Assembly (NCBI GenBank): GCA_025454405.1
Contig: JALOON010000024.1
Location: forward strand, 1 to 64,000
Direction of reading: 5' to 3'
Length of the DNA stretch: 64,000 nt
DNA from: Oscillatoriaceae cyanobacterium Prado104
Lineage (GTDB): Bacteria > Cyanobacteriota > Cyanobacteriia > Cyanobacteriales > Microcoleaceae
The notes under the pieces were generated by a model. The model searched no databases. It was not told the DNA's origin and saw nothing but the letters and a program-made list of their open reading frames with translations. Shown piece after piece: positions 42,758-52,628 of this stretch; within the stretch, counting starts at the first letter, position 1, and each line of letters starts with the position of its first letter. Position numbers and translations under genes: made by a program.

Positions 42758-43029
42758 AATACGGTCACAGCAATATTTTCAAGCTGTTAAGGCGGTTGCG
42801 ACGTTTTTTTGCCTTTCCTTCGCAGTGTGCGCGTTGCGCACCTTACCACGATACGTAGGGTACACAGCGCGCACCCTATCATTATAAGTTCTTATTATGC
42901 AAATTATTAATAATAATTATCATTAACTGTTGCTCTTAATTGTTAAAAAGGCTTTAAACTAAAATCAACTTATTGCAACTTCTTATCAAAAAGTCAAGTT
43001 GCGTTTGTACGGGCATAGGAGAGCAATTA

Positions 43030-44004
43030 ATGAAAGTCAAGTTAAAAGTGCTAGCAGGTGTTAGCGCGGGATGCCTGCTGCTAGCGGGTTTGGCGGCAAA
43101 TGCAGCGGGACTGGGACAGCGGGCGATCGCCCAACAACAACCCAAGGTCGATCGAGATTTGCGAGCGCAAGCTCCAATAAATCGCATTAGAATCGTATTT
43201 GCAAATCGTAGAGATGTTACTGACTTGCAAAGTAAAGCTAATAGAGTAGCGCAAATTCTTTCTAAAGAAATTGGAATGCCCGTCGAGGCTACCATCGGTG
43301 ACGAAACCGCTGCTGTTGAAGCTTTGAGGGCCGATAAAGCCGACGTAGCATTTGTAGCAGGTCGCGCTGCCTTGAAAGCCGAACAATTAGCAAAAGCCCG
43401 GATGTATTTAGCAGAAGTGCGCAGCGATTATTCCGGCGGAAACACCTACGATTCAGTGTTTGTAGTGCGTCAAGATAGCCCCCTGCGCCCCAAAGGTTCC
43501 GCAAAACAAACCCTCGAACAACTGCGGGGTAAAAAGATGGCTTTTGCCTCCAGAACTTCCGGTTCGGGATTTATTTTCCCAATTTCAGAATTGGTAGGTC
43601 AAGGATTAGTTTCCGGACCGGATAGATTGGAAAGTTTCTTCGGAAACGTATTCTACGGAGACGGTTACAGCAGCGCTTTGCAATCAGTTTTGAGGGGTCA
43701 ATCAGAAGTCGCAACCGTCTCGGAATATGCTTTGCTACCGCCCTGGGTAACAGCAGAAGAAGGTAAAAGATTGCGAGTTTTGCAAAAAGTACCGGGAGTT
43801 CCCGCCCACGGAATTGTCATTGACGATCGCGTTCCTGCACCGATGCGGGAAAGATTGATTAATGCTTTCATGAAAATGAACGAACCTGCAAACAATCAAT
43901 TGTTCCGCAGTTTGTACAATTCCCAGCGCTTGGTAAAAGTCGATCATGCCCGCCACTTAGCAACCTTGCGCCAAGCTTTGCAGCGGGCTAAACTCGAACC
44001 TTAA
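43030..44004 (+). CDS. phnD: Phosphonate/phosphite ABC transporter substrate-binding protein PhnD
   Basis: Periplasmic binding protein of 324 residues, start ATG 43030 after GGAG. A signal sequence (KVLAGVSAGCLLLAGLAANAA) leads to the mature protein. The PhnD-type core begins NRIRIVFANRRDVTDLQSKA and includes LRGKKMAFASRTSGSGFIFP and GDGYSSALQSVLRGQSEVAT. First gene of the phnD-phnC-phnE set. Ligand could be phosphonate or phosphite. Confidence 0.88.
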   Translation: MKVKLKVLAGVSAGCLLLAGLAANAAGLGQRAIAQQQPKVDRDLRAQAPINRIRIVFANRRDVTDLQSKANRVAQILSKEIGMPVEATIGDETAAVEALRADKADVAFVAGRAALKAEQLAKARMYLAEVRSDYSGGNTYDSVFVVRQDSPLRPKGSAKQTLEQLRGKKMAFASRTSGSGFIFPISELVGQGLVSGPDRLESFFGNVFYGDGYSSALQSVLRGQSEVATVSEYALLPPWVTAEEGKRLRVLQKVPGVPAHGIVIDDRVPAPMRERLINAFMKMNEPANNQLFRSLYNSQRLVKVDHARHLATLRQALQRAKLEP

Positions 44005-44493
44005 ACAGCGGACAATTGATAGTTGACAGTTGACAGTCGATCGCGCGCAGCGCAGTTTTGATGGCGGGGATTTAAACAGTGTACCGAAGATAGCAGACAG
44101 TTGACAGCGAGCGATCCTTGTCCGCTGCCCCCTGTTTAAAAACTTTCCCTTGACTTTTGTCAACTATCAACTGTTCCTAGCGCAGGTATCCATTTCCCAC
44201 CAGCCGTCAGGTGCATTAAATTAATTATCAAATTGCTAATATAGCAACCGCCACATCGATTGTGGCATAAATAACCTCACCAATAGAACCCGCGTTCCCT
44301 GGCTTCATAAACTGTTTGATTCTCGTACTGTTGTCAACCCATATGCGGTATCATGTTCGGTTGCATAGTTATAATTCTTTTGTACGATCGCGCCCAATGC
44401 TCGATGCCCGATGCCCGTAAAAGCTTTATAAGTAATTACCAGATTCCGATCTAACTGTCAACCGTCCGCTGTCCACCGATCTAAATATCCGCC
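44005..44493. other. Spacer between phnD and phnC with repeats and a decayed frame
   Basis: Begins with GACAGTT heptamer tracts (44015-44180). On the minus strand at 44228-44350 a short protein-like frame (KQFMKPGNAGSIGEVIYATI then DVAVAILAI and stop) has no proper start and may be a gene remnant. A transporter operon with a nearly 500-base spacer is unusual. Confidence 0.5.
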
Positions 44494-45252
44494 ATGACTG
44501 TAGAATGCAGCAATTTAGAAACAGCTTATTCACCATCGCTAAAACGACCAATTTTAAACGGAATTAATTGTAAAATTCAACAAGGAGAATTCGTAGCGCT
44601 GCTGGGTTTGAACGGTGCGGGAAAATCTACACTTTTACGTTCCTTTGTTGGATTAGTTCCCTGCAAAAAAGGCGAAATTCGCATCAACGATACAATAATG
44701 AATTCCCGGACGATCGCCCGAATCCGCCACGAGATAGGTATGATTTTTCAAGGAGGCGGATTAGTCAAACAATTACCCGCGATCGACAATGTATTGTGCG
44801 GCTGTTTGGGCAGTTTAACCCCGTGGCAAACTTTGTGGGGTTTTCCCAAAAACAAGCGCGATCGGGCCTTAGAATTATTAGATAACTTCGGACTCCTAGA
44901 ACTAGCATATCAAACAACCGGAAAACTCAGCGGCGGACAACAGCAAAAAGTAGCGATCGCCCGCGCCCTAATCCAATCCCCTCAGATATTACTAGCCGAC
45001 GAACCAACCACCGGATTAGATGTCATCGCCGCCCAACAAGTAATGGAAATCCTCGCCAGACTGCACCGCGATCGAGGAATGACAGTAGTAGTAGTATTGC
45101 ACGATTTGGGAATGGCAAGCACCTATCCAGAACGGGCGATCGTCCTCGATAACGGTCAGATAGCCTATGATGGCAAATGCCACAACCTAGCCGATAAATT
45201 TAGCAAACTAAATCATCCCAATATTGAAGAAAATACCCTAAAAACCAGATAG
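44494..45252 (+). CDS. phnC: Phosphonate/phosphite ABC transporter ATPase PhnC
   Basis: ATP-binding subunit of 252 residues. Walker A GLNGAGKST, signature LSGGQQQKV and Walker B ILLADEPTTGLDV are complete; the PhnC-type features KRPILNGINCKIQQGEFVAL and VVLHDLGMASTYPERAIVL are present. It energises the PhnE permease encoded 119 bases downstream. Confidence 0.9.
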   Translation: MTVECSNLETAYSPSLKRPILNGINCKIQQGEFVALLGLNGAGKSTLLRSFVGLVPCKKGEIRINDTIMNSRTIARIRHEIGMIFQGGGLVKQLPAIDNVLCGCLGSLTPWQTLWGFPKNKRDRALELLDNFGLLELAYQTTGKLSGGQQQKVAIARALIQSPQILLADEPTTGLDVIAAQQVMEILARLHRDRGMTVVVVLHDLGMASTYPERAIVLDNGQIAYDGKCHNLADKFSKLNHPNIEENTLKTR

Positions 45253-45371
45253 CAAATGAAGGAAGAAGGAAAAATTCTCCACTTTTCCCACTCTCCCCCT
45301 CTCACCCTCTCCCTCTCTGCGCCCTCTGCGCCCTCTGCGGTAAAAAAATCATTCTATATTATTATAAAAAA

Positions 45372-46151
45372 ATGAATGAATTCGGAAAAAATTACGGATG
45401 GCTGCGCAATCTCTCAATTGCAGCAGGATTAATTTTAATTTACGGTTGGGCCTTGCGCGGCTTGGAAATAGATGCAGCAACTCTTGCCGGCAGTTTGCCT
45501 TACATAATGGATTTTATTTCCAGCTTGTGGCCCCCGAATCTCGAAATTATCGACGTAGCAATTAAAGCATTAATCGAAACAATACAAATGTCGCTGTGGG
45601 GAACAACTTTCGGAGCAATTCTTTCAGTACCGATCGCAATTTTCAGCGCCCGCAACATAGCACCGAAATGGTTGCAATGGCTGGCTAATTTGTTGCAAAA
45701 TGCAGTGCGATCGGTTCCTTCAATTGTATTGGGATTGATATTTGTAGCGGCCATAGGTTTGGGGGCTGCTGCAGGAACTTTAGCCCTGGGAATTTACACG
45801 ATCGGCTATCTTGCCAAATTTTACCAAGAAGCGATCGAATCAGTAGAAGCACGTTCGATCGAATCTTTGCAAGTAACAGGTGCATCTTGGCTGCAAGTTG
45901 CGCAATACGGAATTTTTCCCCAAGTATTGCCCTTAGCATTGGGTTATACGCTGTGGATGTTTGAATACAACATCCGCGCCGCTTCCGTTTTGGGAGTCGT
46001 CGGTGCCGGCGGAATTGGCTCTGAATTAAGCAATTACATGAGGGCTTTTGAGTACAACAAAGCCACAACAATGATGTTGGTTTTGCTAGTAGTAGTGACG
46101 GTAATAGATATTATTAGCAGCAAGTGGCGACAGCGCCTGGAGGCTAAGTAA
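45372..46151 (+). CDS. phnE: Phosphonate/phosphite ABC transporter permease PhnE
   Basis: Inner-membrane permease of 259 residues with about six helices. The binding-protein-dependent transport signature is visible in the EAxxxG-type loop (YQEAIESVEARSIESLQVTG then ASWLQVAQYGIFPQ), which contacts PhnC. It completes the transporter. No C-P lyase or phosphite dehydrogenase genes are in the window. Confidence 0.9.
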   Translation: MNEFGKNYGWLRNLSIAAGLILIYGWALRGLEIDAATLAGSLPYIMDFISSLWPPNLEIIDVAIKALIETIQMSLWGTTFGAILSVPIAIFSARNIAPKWLQWLANLLQNAVRSVPSIVLGLIFVAAIGLGAAAGTLALGIYTIGYLAKFYQEAIESVEARSIESLQVTGASWLQVAQYGIFPQVLPLALGYTLWMFEYNIRAASVLGVVGAGGIGSELSNYMRAFEYNKATTMMLVLLVVVTVIDIISSKWRQRLEAK

Positions 46152-46159
46152 GTTTTTGA

Positions 46160-46442
46160 GTGGGAAAATGGGAGAGACTAATGACCAATGACCAATGACT
46201 AATAGACATCTGGTAAAAAAGAATCTCTTGCTGTTCGATAGAGATGTAGGGGTGAAGCATTTGGGCGACAATTTATGCCTCAAACCATCGATTTTATGTC
46301 CAAATGCTTCACCCAGCCCCACAGTAAAGTCGATCGAGCACACAAGGCATAATTTTTTTTAGGAGATGTCTAATGACTAATGCCCAATCCCCAATCCCTC
46401 CACTTCGTTGGGCCCAATCCCCAATGCCCCATTCCCAATTAC
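46160..46442. repeat. Heptamer tracts and a 90-base inverted stretch downstream of phnE
   Basis: TGACCAA and TAATGCC type heptamers occur twice (46178-46203, 46370-46440). Between them GGGTGAAGCATTTGG (46251) and CCAAATGCTTCACCC (46300) are complementary, forming a hairpin. No gene. Confidence 0.65.
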
Positions 46443-47540
46443 TTAATTTTCAAAAACATCGCTAGAAAACATTTCTGTTAGAGCGCGCAGGTAAGGTAAA
46501 AATACCATCACATCTTCAGCAGAGAGTCGATCGCTGATTTGCCAAGACAAAATCAGCAACATATCTTGCACTAACTCCCAACTTATATGAAGTTTCGGGT
46601 ACAGCATCAAGCAAAGTGGAAACAATTCTTGCTGTACGGGACGAATGCTACCTTCTAAAACACACCAGCACAAATAGTTTTGAAAAATTTCTATATCTCG
46701 AATTCCAGAATTTTTCACGGCAGACTCTGTCAAATACCCGCTGCTGCTGCGGTATCCTTGATGGTGGGAAATAGCTTTTTCGTACACCGCACTGGCAATT
46801 TGAGTTGTGTGCGACAGCAAGTGCTGAGCGGCTAAAAGGGATTTGGAATTGGGGGCTAGATTGGCTGCGGCGAGGTTGATTTCTCCGTAGGGAATGTGGA
46901 GGTAGTCCTCTAAGATTTTTAAATAGGGTACAAACTGCGATCGCTCTGATTCCGAAAGATATCCTAACAATATTTTGGCTGTGTATTCATACTCTAATGT
47001 CACAAATCCCAGCACTAGCGGATTTGTTTTAGAGTATTTGCGCCGCACTTCGATAATATCTTTTCCTACTAGGACTGATAACCGAAAAACAGGTTCTCGA
47101 TCGCCGTAAGCATCTATTGCTTTGCGGTATAAGTTTCGGGTATCGGCTGCAATTTCTAAGGGATTGATTAAGGCCGGCTCGATGGCATACTGCTCTATTT
47201 GTTCTCCCAGCACGGCTTCAACGCTATTCCAAGCTATCTCGATAGCTGCTGTTAGCTTATCTAACAATTTATCAACTGTTTTGGCTCGATTTTCTTCATA
47301 ATTTGCTGGCTCGGAAGTTGTGGCAATCTGCAGCAGCTTTTTATTTTCCCGCGCCTCTACTGTATTGTAATATTTTTTTGCCCAGCTAATCGCAAAGGAA
47401 GAAGTGCTGACGCCGAAGGAAGTGGCGGCACCAAAATTTTTAGTGTTCGATACGCTCGTATCCTGCGATCCTCGATCTTCGCGATTTTCAATTGCGCTTG
47501 TTGTAGCAGGCAGGGAAAATACCTGTGAATTATTTTTCAT
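46443..47540 (-). CDS. Cyanobacterial protein of unknown function
   Basis: A 365-residue soluble protein if started at MKNNSQVF (47540), which has GAGGGT before it. The first 60 residues look disordered (Ser/Thr-rich), the rest is helical: KLLDKLTAAIEIAWNSVEAV, LYRKAIDAYGDREPVFRLSV and LGYLSESERSQFVPYLKILE. No family recognised. It may be a lineage-specific protein. Confidence 0.65.
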   Translation of the reverse strand: MKNNSQVFSLPATTSAIENREDRGSQDTSVSNTKNFGAATSFGVSTSSFAISWAKKYYNTVEARENKKLLQIATTSEPANYEENRAKTVDKLLDKLTAAIEIAWNSVEAVLGEQIEQYAIEPALINPLEIAADTRNLYRKAIDAYGDREPVFRLSVLVGKDIIEVRRKYSKTNPLVLGFVTLEYEYTAKILLGYLSESERSQFVPYLKILEDYLHIPYGEINLAAANLAPNSKSLLAAQHLLSHTTQIASAVYEKAISHHQGYRSSSGYLTESAVKNSGIRDIEIFQNYLCWCVLEGSIRPVQQELFPLCLMLYPKLHISWELVQDMLLILSWQISDRLSAEDVMVFLPYLRALTEMFSSDVFEN

Positions 47541-48105
47541 GACGACCCTCTTTTTTTTGTGATGCAGCTTTCGATCGATCTCCCCAAGTTTCAAAGTTGC
47601 TAATTACATTTTTTTACATTGCGTTAGTGACAGTCATCCGCCATTGTGCTTAAATATATCCGCCAAATGGCGGTGCCGATCGACCTGCGTTTCTTTTGTT
47701 GGCTAAATTTTTACGGTTTTTTTGAGCGATAATGCAAGCTGCATCGATCGTTCTCTAAATTCTCTAACGGTCTACCAGTAAAGCTTTCACCAGGTTTATT
47801 TTAATTAGCTAGCGACCTTTCGTTAGCTAACCGATCGATTTACTGTCGTAATTATATTTATTAACAAAATCTAGCATTGTTCGCGCCCCTCTTTTCTAAA
47901 GAAATTATTAACTCTTATCTTGAAATCCGATTTATGTGCTGCTCCCGCAGGACAGTTGCGATCGGTCGCTGTTTGTGGTATGTGCTGCCGTCGCCTGCTA
48001 GTTTTTTTCTCTGTTAGTAGCGAATTAGCCCCACTTAAATCTTTGCGAAACATACAGCCTAGCCTTCTAGTACGATTACAGATGACATGAGACGGAGTGG
48101 TTCCA
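47541..48105. other. Intergenic region with a small inverted repeat
   Basis: Contains CCGCCATT (47638-47645) and AATGGCGG (47666-47673) as a loose inverted repeat. No gene recognised. The 3' part is the upstream region of the phosphoglucomutase gene. Confidence 0.5.
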
Positions 48106-49536
48106 ATGAGCAGCAGCAATTCAACAGAAATCAAGTTCGGAACAGACGGGTGGCGGGGGCTGATTGCCCATGATTTTACTTTTGCTAACGTGCGGAAAGT
48201 AACGCGGGCGATCGCCAGTTACCTCGAAACTGCTTACACCAAAGATCGCCCAGTTTTAGTATCATACGATACCCGGTTTCTGGCAGACCAATTTGCCCAG
48301 ACCTCAGCGGAGGTACTGGCAGATTTGGGATGGACGGTGAAAATAGTCGATCGAGATTGCCCGACGCCAGTCATCGCCTACAGCGCCAAAAACTTAAACT
48401 CGGCTGGAGCTCTGATGTTTACGGCATCGCACAATCCTGCACCTTACTGCGGTATCAAATATATCCCAGACTACGCGGGTCCGGCTACTCCGGAAATTAC
48501 GGATACGATTGTGGCAAATATACCGGGTGCTTCCGACGCCCCAGTAAAAGGTGGCAGCAGCGATAAAATCTCCACTTTTGACCCGAAACCGGAATATCTA
48601 AAGTTTCTTTATACTTTGATAGATGTGGAGCGGATTCGCTCTGCTAAGTTAAAGGTGAAGTACGACGCTCTCTATTCGACTTCTCGCGGTTATCTCGACA
48701 CAGTTTTAGAACAATGCGGCTGCGATTTGGAAAGCTTTCACACTTACCGCGACGTGCTGTTTGGCGGCGGAATGCCGGAACCGAAGGGCGAACAGTTAGT
48801 TGAGTTGGTGGAAGCTGTTAAAAAAGATGCAGCAGATTTAGGTTTAGCTACCGATGGCGACAGCGATCGATTTGGAATTGTTGACGAGTTGGGAAATGTC
48901 TTGACTCCGAATACTGTACTGTTGCTGCTGGCGCGCCACCTAGTGAAAAATAAAGGCTTAACAGGGGCGATCGTCCGTACAGTTGCAACTACTCATTTGC
49001 TCGACAATTTAGCAGCTAAATACGGTTTAACCATCTACGAAACCGCAGTCGGTTTTAAATACATCGGCGAAAAGATGCGGGAAACAGCAGTGTTAATCGG
49101 AGGCGAAGAATCGGGAGGTTTGAGCGTTTTGGGGCACATTCCCGAAAAGGATGGGGTGTTGGCTGATATGCTAGTAGCAGAGGCGATCGCCTATGAAGGC
49201 AAACCGCTGTCTCAGCTAGTAGAAGAAGCGATCGCAGAAGCCGACGGTCCCCTGTACAACAAACGTTTGGATTTGCACTTAGAAGACGCCCACAAAGCAG
49301 CAGTTTTGGAATCATTTACCAAGAATCCTCCGACAGAAGTAGCGGGTATTGGCGTTAAAGAAATCGGTCGCAAAGACGGGATTAAACTTTATCTAGAAGA
49401 CGGCGGGTGGATACTTTTAAGACCTTCGGGTACTGAACCTTTGATGCGCGTTTACATGGAAACCAATTCTGTGGAAAAAGAGGGTAAAATTGCGACTCAT
49501 ATGGAAAAGGTAATTGCCGCATTAGAACCAGTTTAA
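48106..49536 (+). CDS. Phosphoglucomutase/phosphomannomutase family protein
   Basis: Interconverts hexose-1- and hexose-6-phosphates, feeding glycogen and cell-envelope sugars. From ATG 48106 it has 476 residues; a GTG at 48097 would add three. Active-site phosphoserine loop TASHNPAPYCG, metal-binding loop DGDSDRFG, sugar-specificity loop GGEESGGLS and the phosphate-binding RPSGTEP are all present. Whether it prefers glucose or mannose is not readable. Confidence 0.9.
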   Translation: MSSSNSTEIKFGTDGWRGLIAHDFTFANVRKVTRAIASYLETAYTKDRPVLVSYDTRFLADQFAQTSAEVLADLGWTVKIVDRDCPTPVIAYSAKNLNSAGALMFTASHNPAPYCGIKYIPDYAGPATPEITDTIVANIPGASDAPVKGGSSDKISTFDPKPEYLKFLYTLIDVERIRSAKLKVKYDALYSTSRGYLDTVLEQCGCDLESFHTYRDVLFGGGMPEPKGEQLVELVEAVKKDAADLGLATDGDSDRFGIVDELGNVLTPNTVLLLLARHLVKNKGLTGAIVRTVATTHLLDNLAAKYGLTIYETAVGFKYIGEKMRETAVLIGGEESGGLSVLGHIPEKDGVLADMLVAEAIAYEGKPLSQLVEEAIAEADGPLYNKRLDLHLEDAHKAAVLESFTKNPPTEVAGIGVKEIGRKDGIKLYLEDGGWILLRPSGTEPLMRVYMETNSVEKEGKIATHMEKVIAALEPV

Positions 49537-49537
49537 C

Positions 49538-49580
49538 AGTTGATAGTTGACAGTTGACAGTTGACAGTTGGCAGCGAACG
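49538..49580. repeat. Heptamer tract (GTTGACA)n after the mutase gene
   Basis: CAGTTGATAGTTGACAGTTG-type heptamers right after the stop codon. A TTTTGAG/AAAACTC pair follows at 49680-49745. Confidence 0.8.
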
Positions 49581-49758
49581 ATCGATGTCAACTGTCAACT
49601 CTTAACGATTAATTATTAACGATCGCGAGCGGGGACGCTCGCACTGTTAACTGTCAACTGTCAAGCGGTCAACTATCGGGAGTTTTGAGTTGTGAATTAA
49701 GAAATGTCTTTAACTCAAAACTCAAAATTTAAAACTCAAAACTTTTCTTAACTATCAA

Positions 49759-50346
49759 CTATTTGCTAAGCATCTTTTTTTGCAGATCTGCGATCGTAAA
49801 AACCGCCTCAAAATTCAATCCTACAGAGCGATAAAACTCTGCCCCACCTTGCTCTCTGTCAATCAAAGACAACACTCGATCGACCTTGTAACCTGCTCCC
49901 CGCAACCGTTCCACCGCCAGCATCGCCGACTTTCCCGTCGTCACCACATCCTCCAAAACCGCCACATTCGCCCCCTGGACCAGCGTTGGCCCCTCAATAT
50001 ACGCCATCGTTCCGTGTCCCTTCGCCTCCTTTCTCACAATCAGCCCCGGAATCCCCCGACCTTCGAGAGCCGAAACCACGCTCACCGCCGTTACAATTGG
50101 GTCAGCACCCAAAGTCAAACCACCAACAGCTTGCACCTCGGCAGGTAACAGAGACAACAGCAAACGCCCAGCAGCCAAAGCGCCTTCAGGATGCAGCGTC
50201 ACCGGTTTGCAGTTAATGTAATAAGAACTTTTCTGCCCCGAAGACAGTACGAAATCCCCCTCGCGATAGGCCCCCTCGCACAGCAAATCCAAAAGCCGAT
50301 CGCGCAATACATTTAAATCGGAAGTATCCATAGTTACGGTCACCAT
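49759..50346 (-). CDS. pyrE: Orotate phosphoribosyltransferase PyrE
   Basis: Converts orotate and PRPP to OMP, the fifth step of pyrimidine synthesis. 195 residues from ATG 50346; MDTSDLN is an internal alternative. Visible are the flexible-loop segment VRKEAKGHGT and the PRPP motif VAVLEDVVTTGKS. The N-terminal LSSGQKSSYYINCKPVTLHP is typical for the family. Confidence 0.93.
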   Translation of the reverse strand: MVTVTMDTSDLNVLRDRLLDLLCEGAYREGDFVLSSGQKSSYYINCKPVTLHPEGALAAGRLLLSLLPAEVQAVGGLTLGADPIVTAVSVVSALEGRGIPGLIVRKEAKGHGTMAYIEGPTLVQGANVAVLEDVVTTGKSAMLAVERLRGAGYKVDRVLSLIDREQGGAEFYRSVGLNFEAVFTIADLQKKMLSK

Positions 50347-50418
50347 GTAGAAAACATCAATAATCTGCCGATAATCAGTCTATATTGGAAGCGGAATTAG
50401 TAAGGAAGCTTAAATATC

Positions 50419-50943
50419 GTGAGTCAAAAGTTAAAAAATCTCAGTGGTGCGTTAATAATTGCGATCGCCTCCGTCGCATTAGCATCTGCCAAATCGGCTC
50501 AAGCAGAACCCGTCCGATTGCACCCCATTGCCGACAGCTTCAACAGGCAATTCTTTGAGGCATCTGGCGACTTTTACCACAATGTCAGCCTGCAGGGCTA
50601 CTTGGGCGACTACCTAGGCATCGGTTCCCCCAGCGGCGTAGTTGCTTTTCCCGAAAAAGAAATCGAGCGGGATGCCAGTCGCGTTAACGGCCTCTACCGA
50701 CAAATCATGCAGCGACAAGTTTCCAGCGATCCGATTCTCCGCGTACCGGATGCAGTCAATCCCTTTGATGCCTCGGTAATGGCACTGCCTCCAACTTGCC
50801 AACTCGCACCCCAGCCGAGCGGCTGTTTTCCAGGTCCTAACGGAGTCGTAGAGCCATTTGTACCGAGACAAGAGCAAGAGCCGCAGGTAGCACCGGGTCC
50901 TGTTAGAGGACTGTACAACATATCGCCGGCTGGGGGCAATTAA
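50419..50943 (+). CDS. Exported protein of unknown function
   Basis: Starts with GTG at 50419, with AAGGAAG nine bases upstream. A signal peptide (LSGALIIAIASVALASAKSAQA, cleavage before EPVRL) is followed by 145 residues with no recognised domain and a Pro-rich tail holding two Cys (LPPTCQLAPQPSGCFPGP). Probably periplasmic or secreted. It diverges from pyrE. Confidence 0.65.
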   Translation: MSQKLKNLSGALIIAIASVALASAKSAQAEPVRLHPIADSFNRQFFEASGDFYHNVSLQGYLGDYLGIGSPSGVVAFPEKEIERDASRVNGLYRQIMQRQVSSDPILRVPDAVNPFDASVMALPPTCQLAPQPSGCFPGPNGVVEPFVPRQEQEPQVAPGPVRGLYNISPAGGN

Positions 50944-50965
50944 TTTCCCAAACATTCAAATAAGT

Positions 50966-51045
50966 TTGTAGTAGGGACTTTAGTCCTCAAAGGACTTCAG
51001 TCCTCATTACAAACAATAATATTTGTTCGTAGTAGGGACTTTAGT
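50966..51045. repeat. Two GTAGTAGGGACTTTAGTCC palindromic elements
   Basis: One full hairpin (GTAGTAGGGACTTTAGTCCT with AGGACTTCAGTCCTCATTAC) and a second partial copy from 51026 that runs into the last codons of the pentapeptide-repeat gene. Confidence 0.8.
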
Positions 51046-51790
51046 CCTTAAAAAGGCTGCCATCAAGCATAATTGTTCCTTTCAAAGTAGCGCCGTTGAG
51101 GTTGGCTCCAGTCAAGTTAGCTCCTCTCAAATTCGCCCCCGTCAAATTTGCTCCTCTCAAGTCAGCCTTACTCAGATTTGCCCATCGGAAATCAGCGCCG
51201 ATCGCATCTGCAAAACTCAAGTTTGCTCTCAAAAGATAAGCTCCATTCAAATGAGCTTCCGCGAGATTAGCTTTCGAGAAATTTGCTCGATAAAAATACG
51301 ATTCAAGCAACTCTGCTTGCACGAGATTAGCTTGACTGAGATTGGCACCGCTAAAATTTGCCTGCATGGCATTTGCTCTAAACAGCACCGCACCGATTAA
51401 GCTAGCATCTCCGAAGTCTGCCTGTTGGAGATTGGCAGCGCTCATGTCCGCTCCGATTAAATTAGCACCGCTCAAATCTGCTCCTCTCAGGTCTGATTCC
51501 CGCAGGTTAGTTCCAGTTAAATTAGCTTTTATTAAAATAGTTTCTAGCAGTTGAGCGGCTTCCATATTTGCCAGACTGAGGTTAGCTTCCGCCAGATTCG
51601 CTGCAATTAATTTAGCTCCGAACAGATCGGTTTTAAACAAGTTCGATCGCTCTAAATTAGCACCTCTAAAATTGCCTTGAGCGAGGCTAACTTCGCTCAG
51701 ATCTGGTTCGATATCTAGAGCGCGCTTTCTCCATTCAATCCAAGCAAGCGCACCTTTTTTTAGCAGCGCCAAATGCTCTATATTTGCCAT
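51041..51790 (-). CDS. Pentapeptide-repeat protein
   Basis: A 249-residue protein composed mainly of A(N/D)LxX pentapeptides, for example ANLERSNLFKTDLFGAKLIA and ADLSGANLIGADMSAANLQQ, which fold into a right-handed square beta helix. The first 35 residues lack repeats. Such proteins are abundant in cyanobacteria; the role here is unknown. It is 20 bases downstream of ccmP on the same strand, so the two may be cotranscribed. Its C-terminal stop falls in the palindromic element. Confidence 0.85.
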   Translation of the reverse strand: MANIEHLALLKKGALAWIEWRKRALDIEPDLSEVSLAQGNFRGANLERSNLFKTDLFGAKLIAANLAEANLSLANMEAAQLLETILIKANLTGTNLRESDLRGADLSGANLIGADMSAANLQQADFGDASLIGAVLFRANAMQANFSGANLSQANLVQAELLESYFYRANFSKANLAEAHLNGAYLLRANLSFADAIGADFRWANLSKADLRGANLTGANLRGANLTGANLNGATLKGTIMLDGSLFKD

Positions 51791-51810
51791 AAATTGGTCT
51801 CCTTAAACCG

Positions 51811-52455
51811 CTATTCCTTGCGTCCGATAATAGTCGGATTCTCTCGACCGGACACGCTTTCTACAGCAACGATCGCCGCCTGGGAACCTGCTATAATATC
51901 CCGTTCGGCACCGCCGAGGTACAGCCGCCCAAAACTACCTACTGCTTGAACTTCCAAAATATTAATAGCTGCTCCTTTTTCTGCTTCATTAGCTGCGAGT
52001 GCTGCGTAAGCTGCGGGTTCTACTTCTAAGACATAAAGTGTTTGCCCCGCTAACAACAATTGCCCGCGCCTGGTGCGGTTAATTAACTGAGTTTGGTGGG
52101 GGTCGATGTTGCGAATAATTTGACTGGAAATCACCCGCGGCTTGATACATTCCTCTCGGCGAACTCCAATGAATTCTAGAATTGCTTTGCCCGCAGCCCG
52201 CGTTTCCCCCTGTTGGCCCGCATGCACTTCCAAAAGTCCGTACAAGCGTTCCACTACCTGGACTCCGGGGCGCACCGAAGCAGATTTGAGGGCGACATCG
52301 GTAATTCGATTAATTTCGATACCGGGCGAGATTTCGATCCACAGCGACGCATCTCCCGGTAGTGGCAAAAATCCGGCTGCGACTGTGCCGATGTATGCTG
52401 CGTGCTGTGGCTGCAAGTTGTCTAGAAATACGTAGCTGCGTAATTCTATTCCCAA
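51811..52455 (-). CDS. ccmP: Carboxysome shell protein CcmP (tandem BMC domain)
   Basis: Pseudohexameric shell protein of beta-carboxysomes with two fused BMC domains that stack into a double-layered trimer with a gated pore. The 214 residues match my memory of CcmP along the length: [20 protein letters not shown] at the start, [40 protein letters not shown] in domain 1, then [20 protein letters not shown] and [20 protein letters not shown] in domain 2. It is separate from a ccmKLMNO cluster, as usual. The rbc operon is 1.6 kb downstream in window coordinates. Confidence 0.88.
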   Translation of the reverse strand: MGIELRSYVFLDNLQPQHAAYIGTVAAGFLPLPGDASLWIEISPGIEINRITDVALKSASVRPGVQVVERLYGLLEVHAGQQGETRAAGKAILEFIGVRREECIKPRVISSQIIRNIDPHQTQLINRTRRGQLLLAGQTLYVLEVEPAAYAALAANEAEKGAAINILEVQAVGSFGRLYLGGAERDIIAGSQAAIVAVESVSGRENPTIIGRKE

Positions 52456-52628
52456 TGTGTTTTTCTCCGCCCGTGGTGGGTGTGTAACAGCTATCTGTGC
52501 AACATCTGAGTGTAGCGCACGATCGAAACATTTCTCAACAGGCGCGATCGCAAATTTTTAGGGCAAGCGACTGTTGACAATTTATCTAGATTTACCGAGA
52601 ATTCAATAACCCGAATCTAGGTAGTTTA

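Noticed and set aside
42930-42965. Pho box before phnD (CTTAATTG-like repeats)
   Set aside because: The expected 11-base periodic repeats are not present, so phosphate control cannot be supported from sequence.
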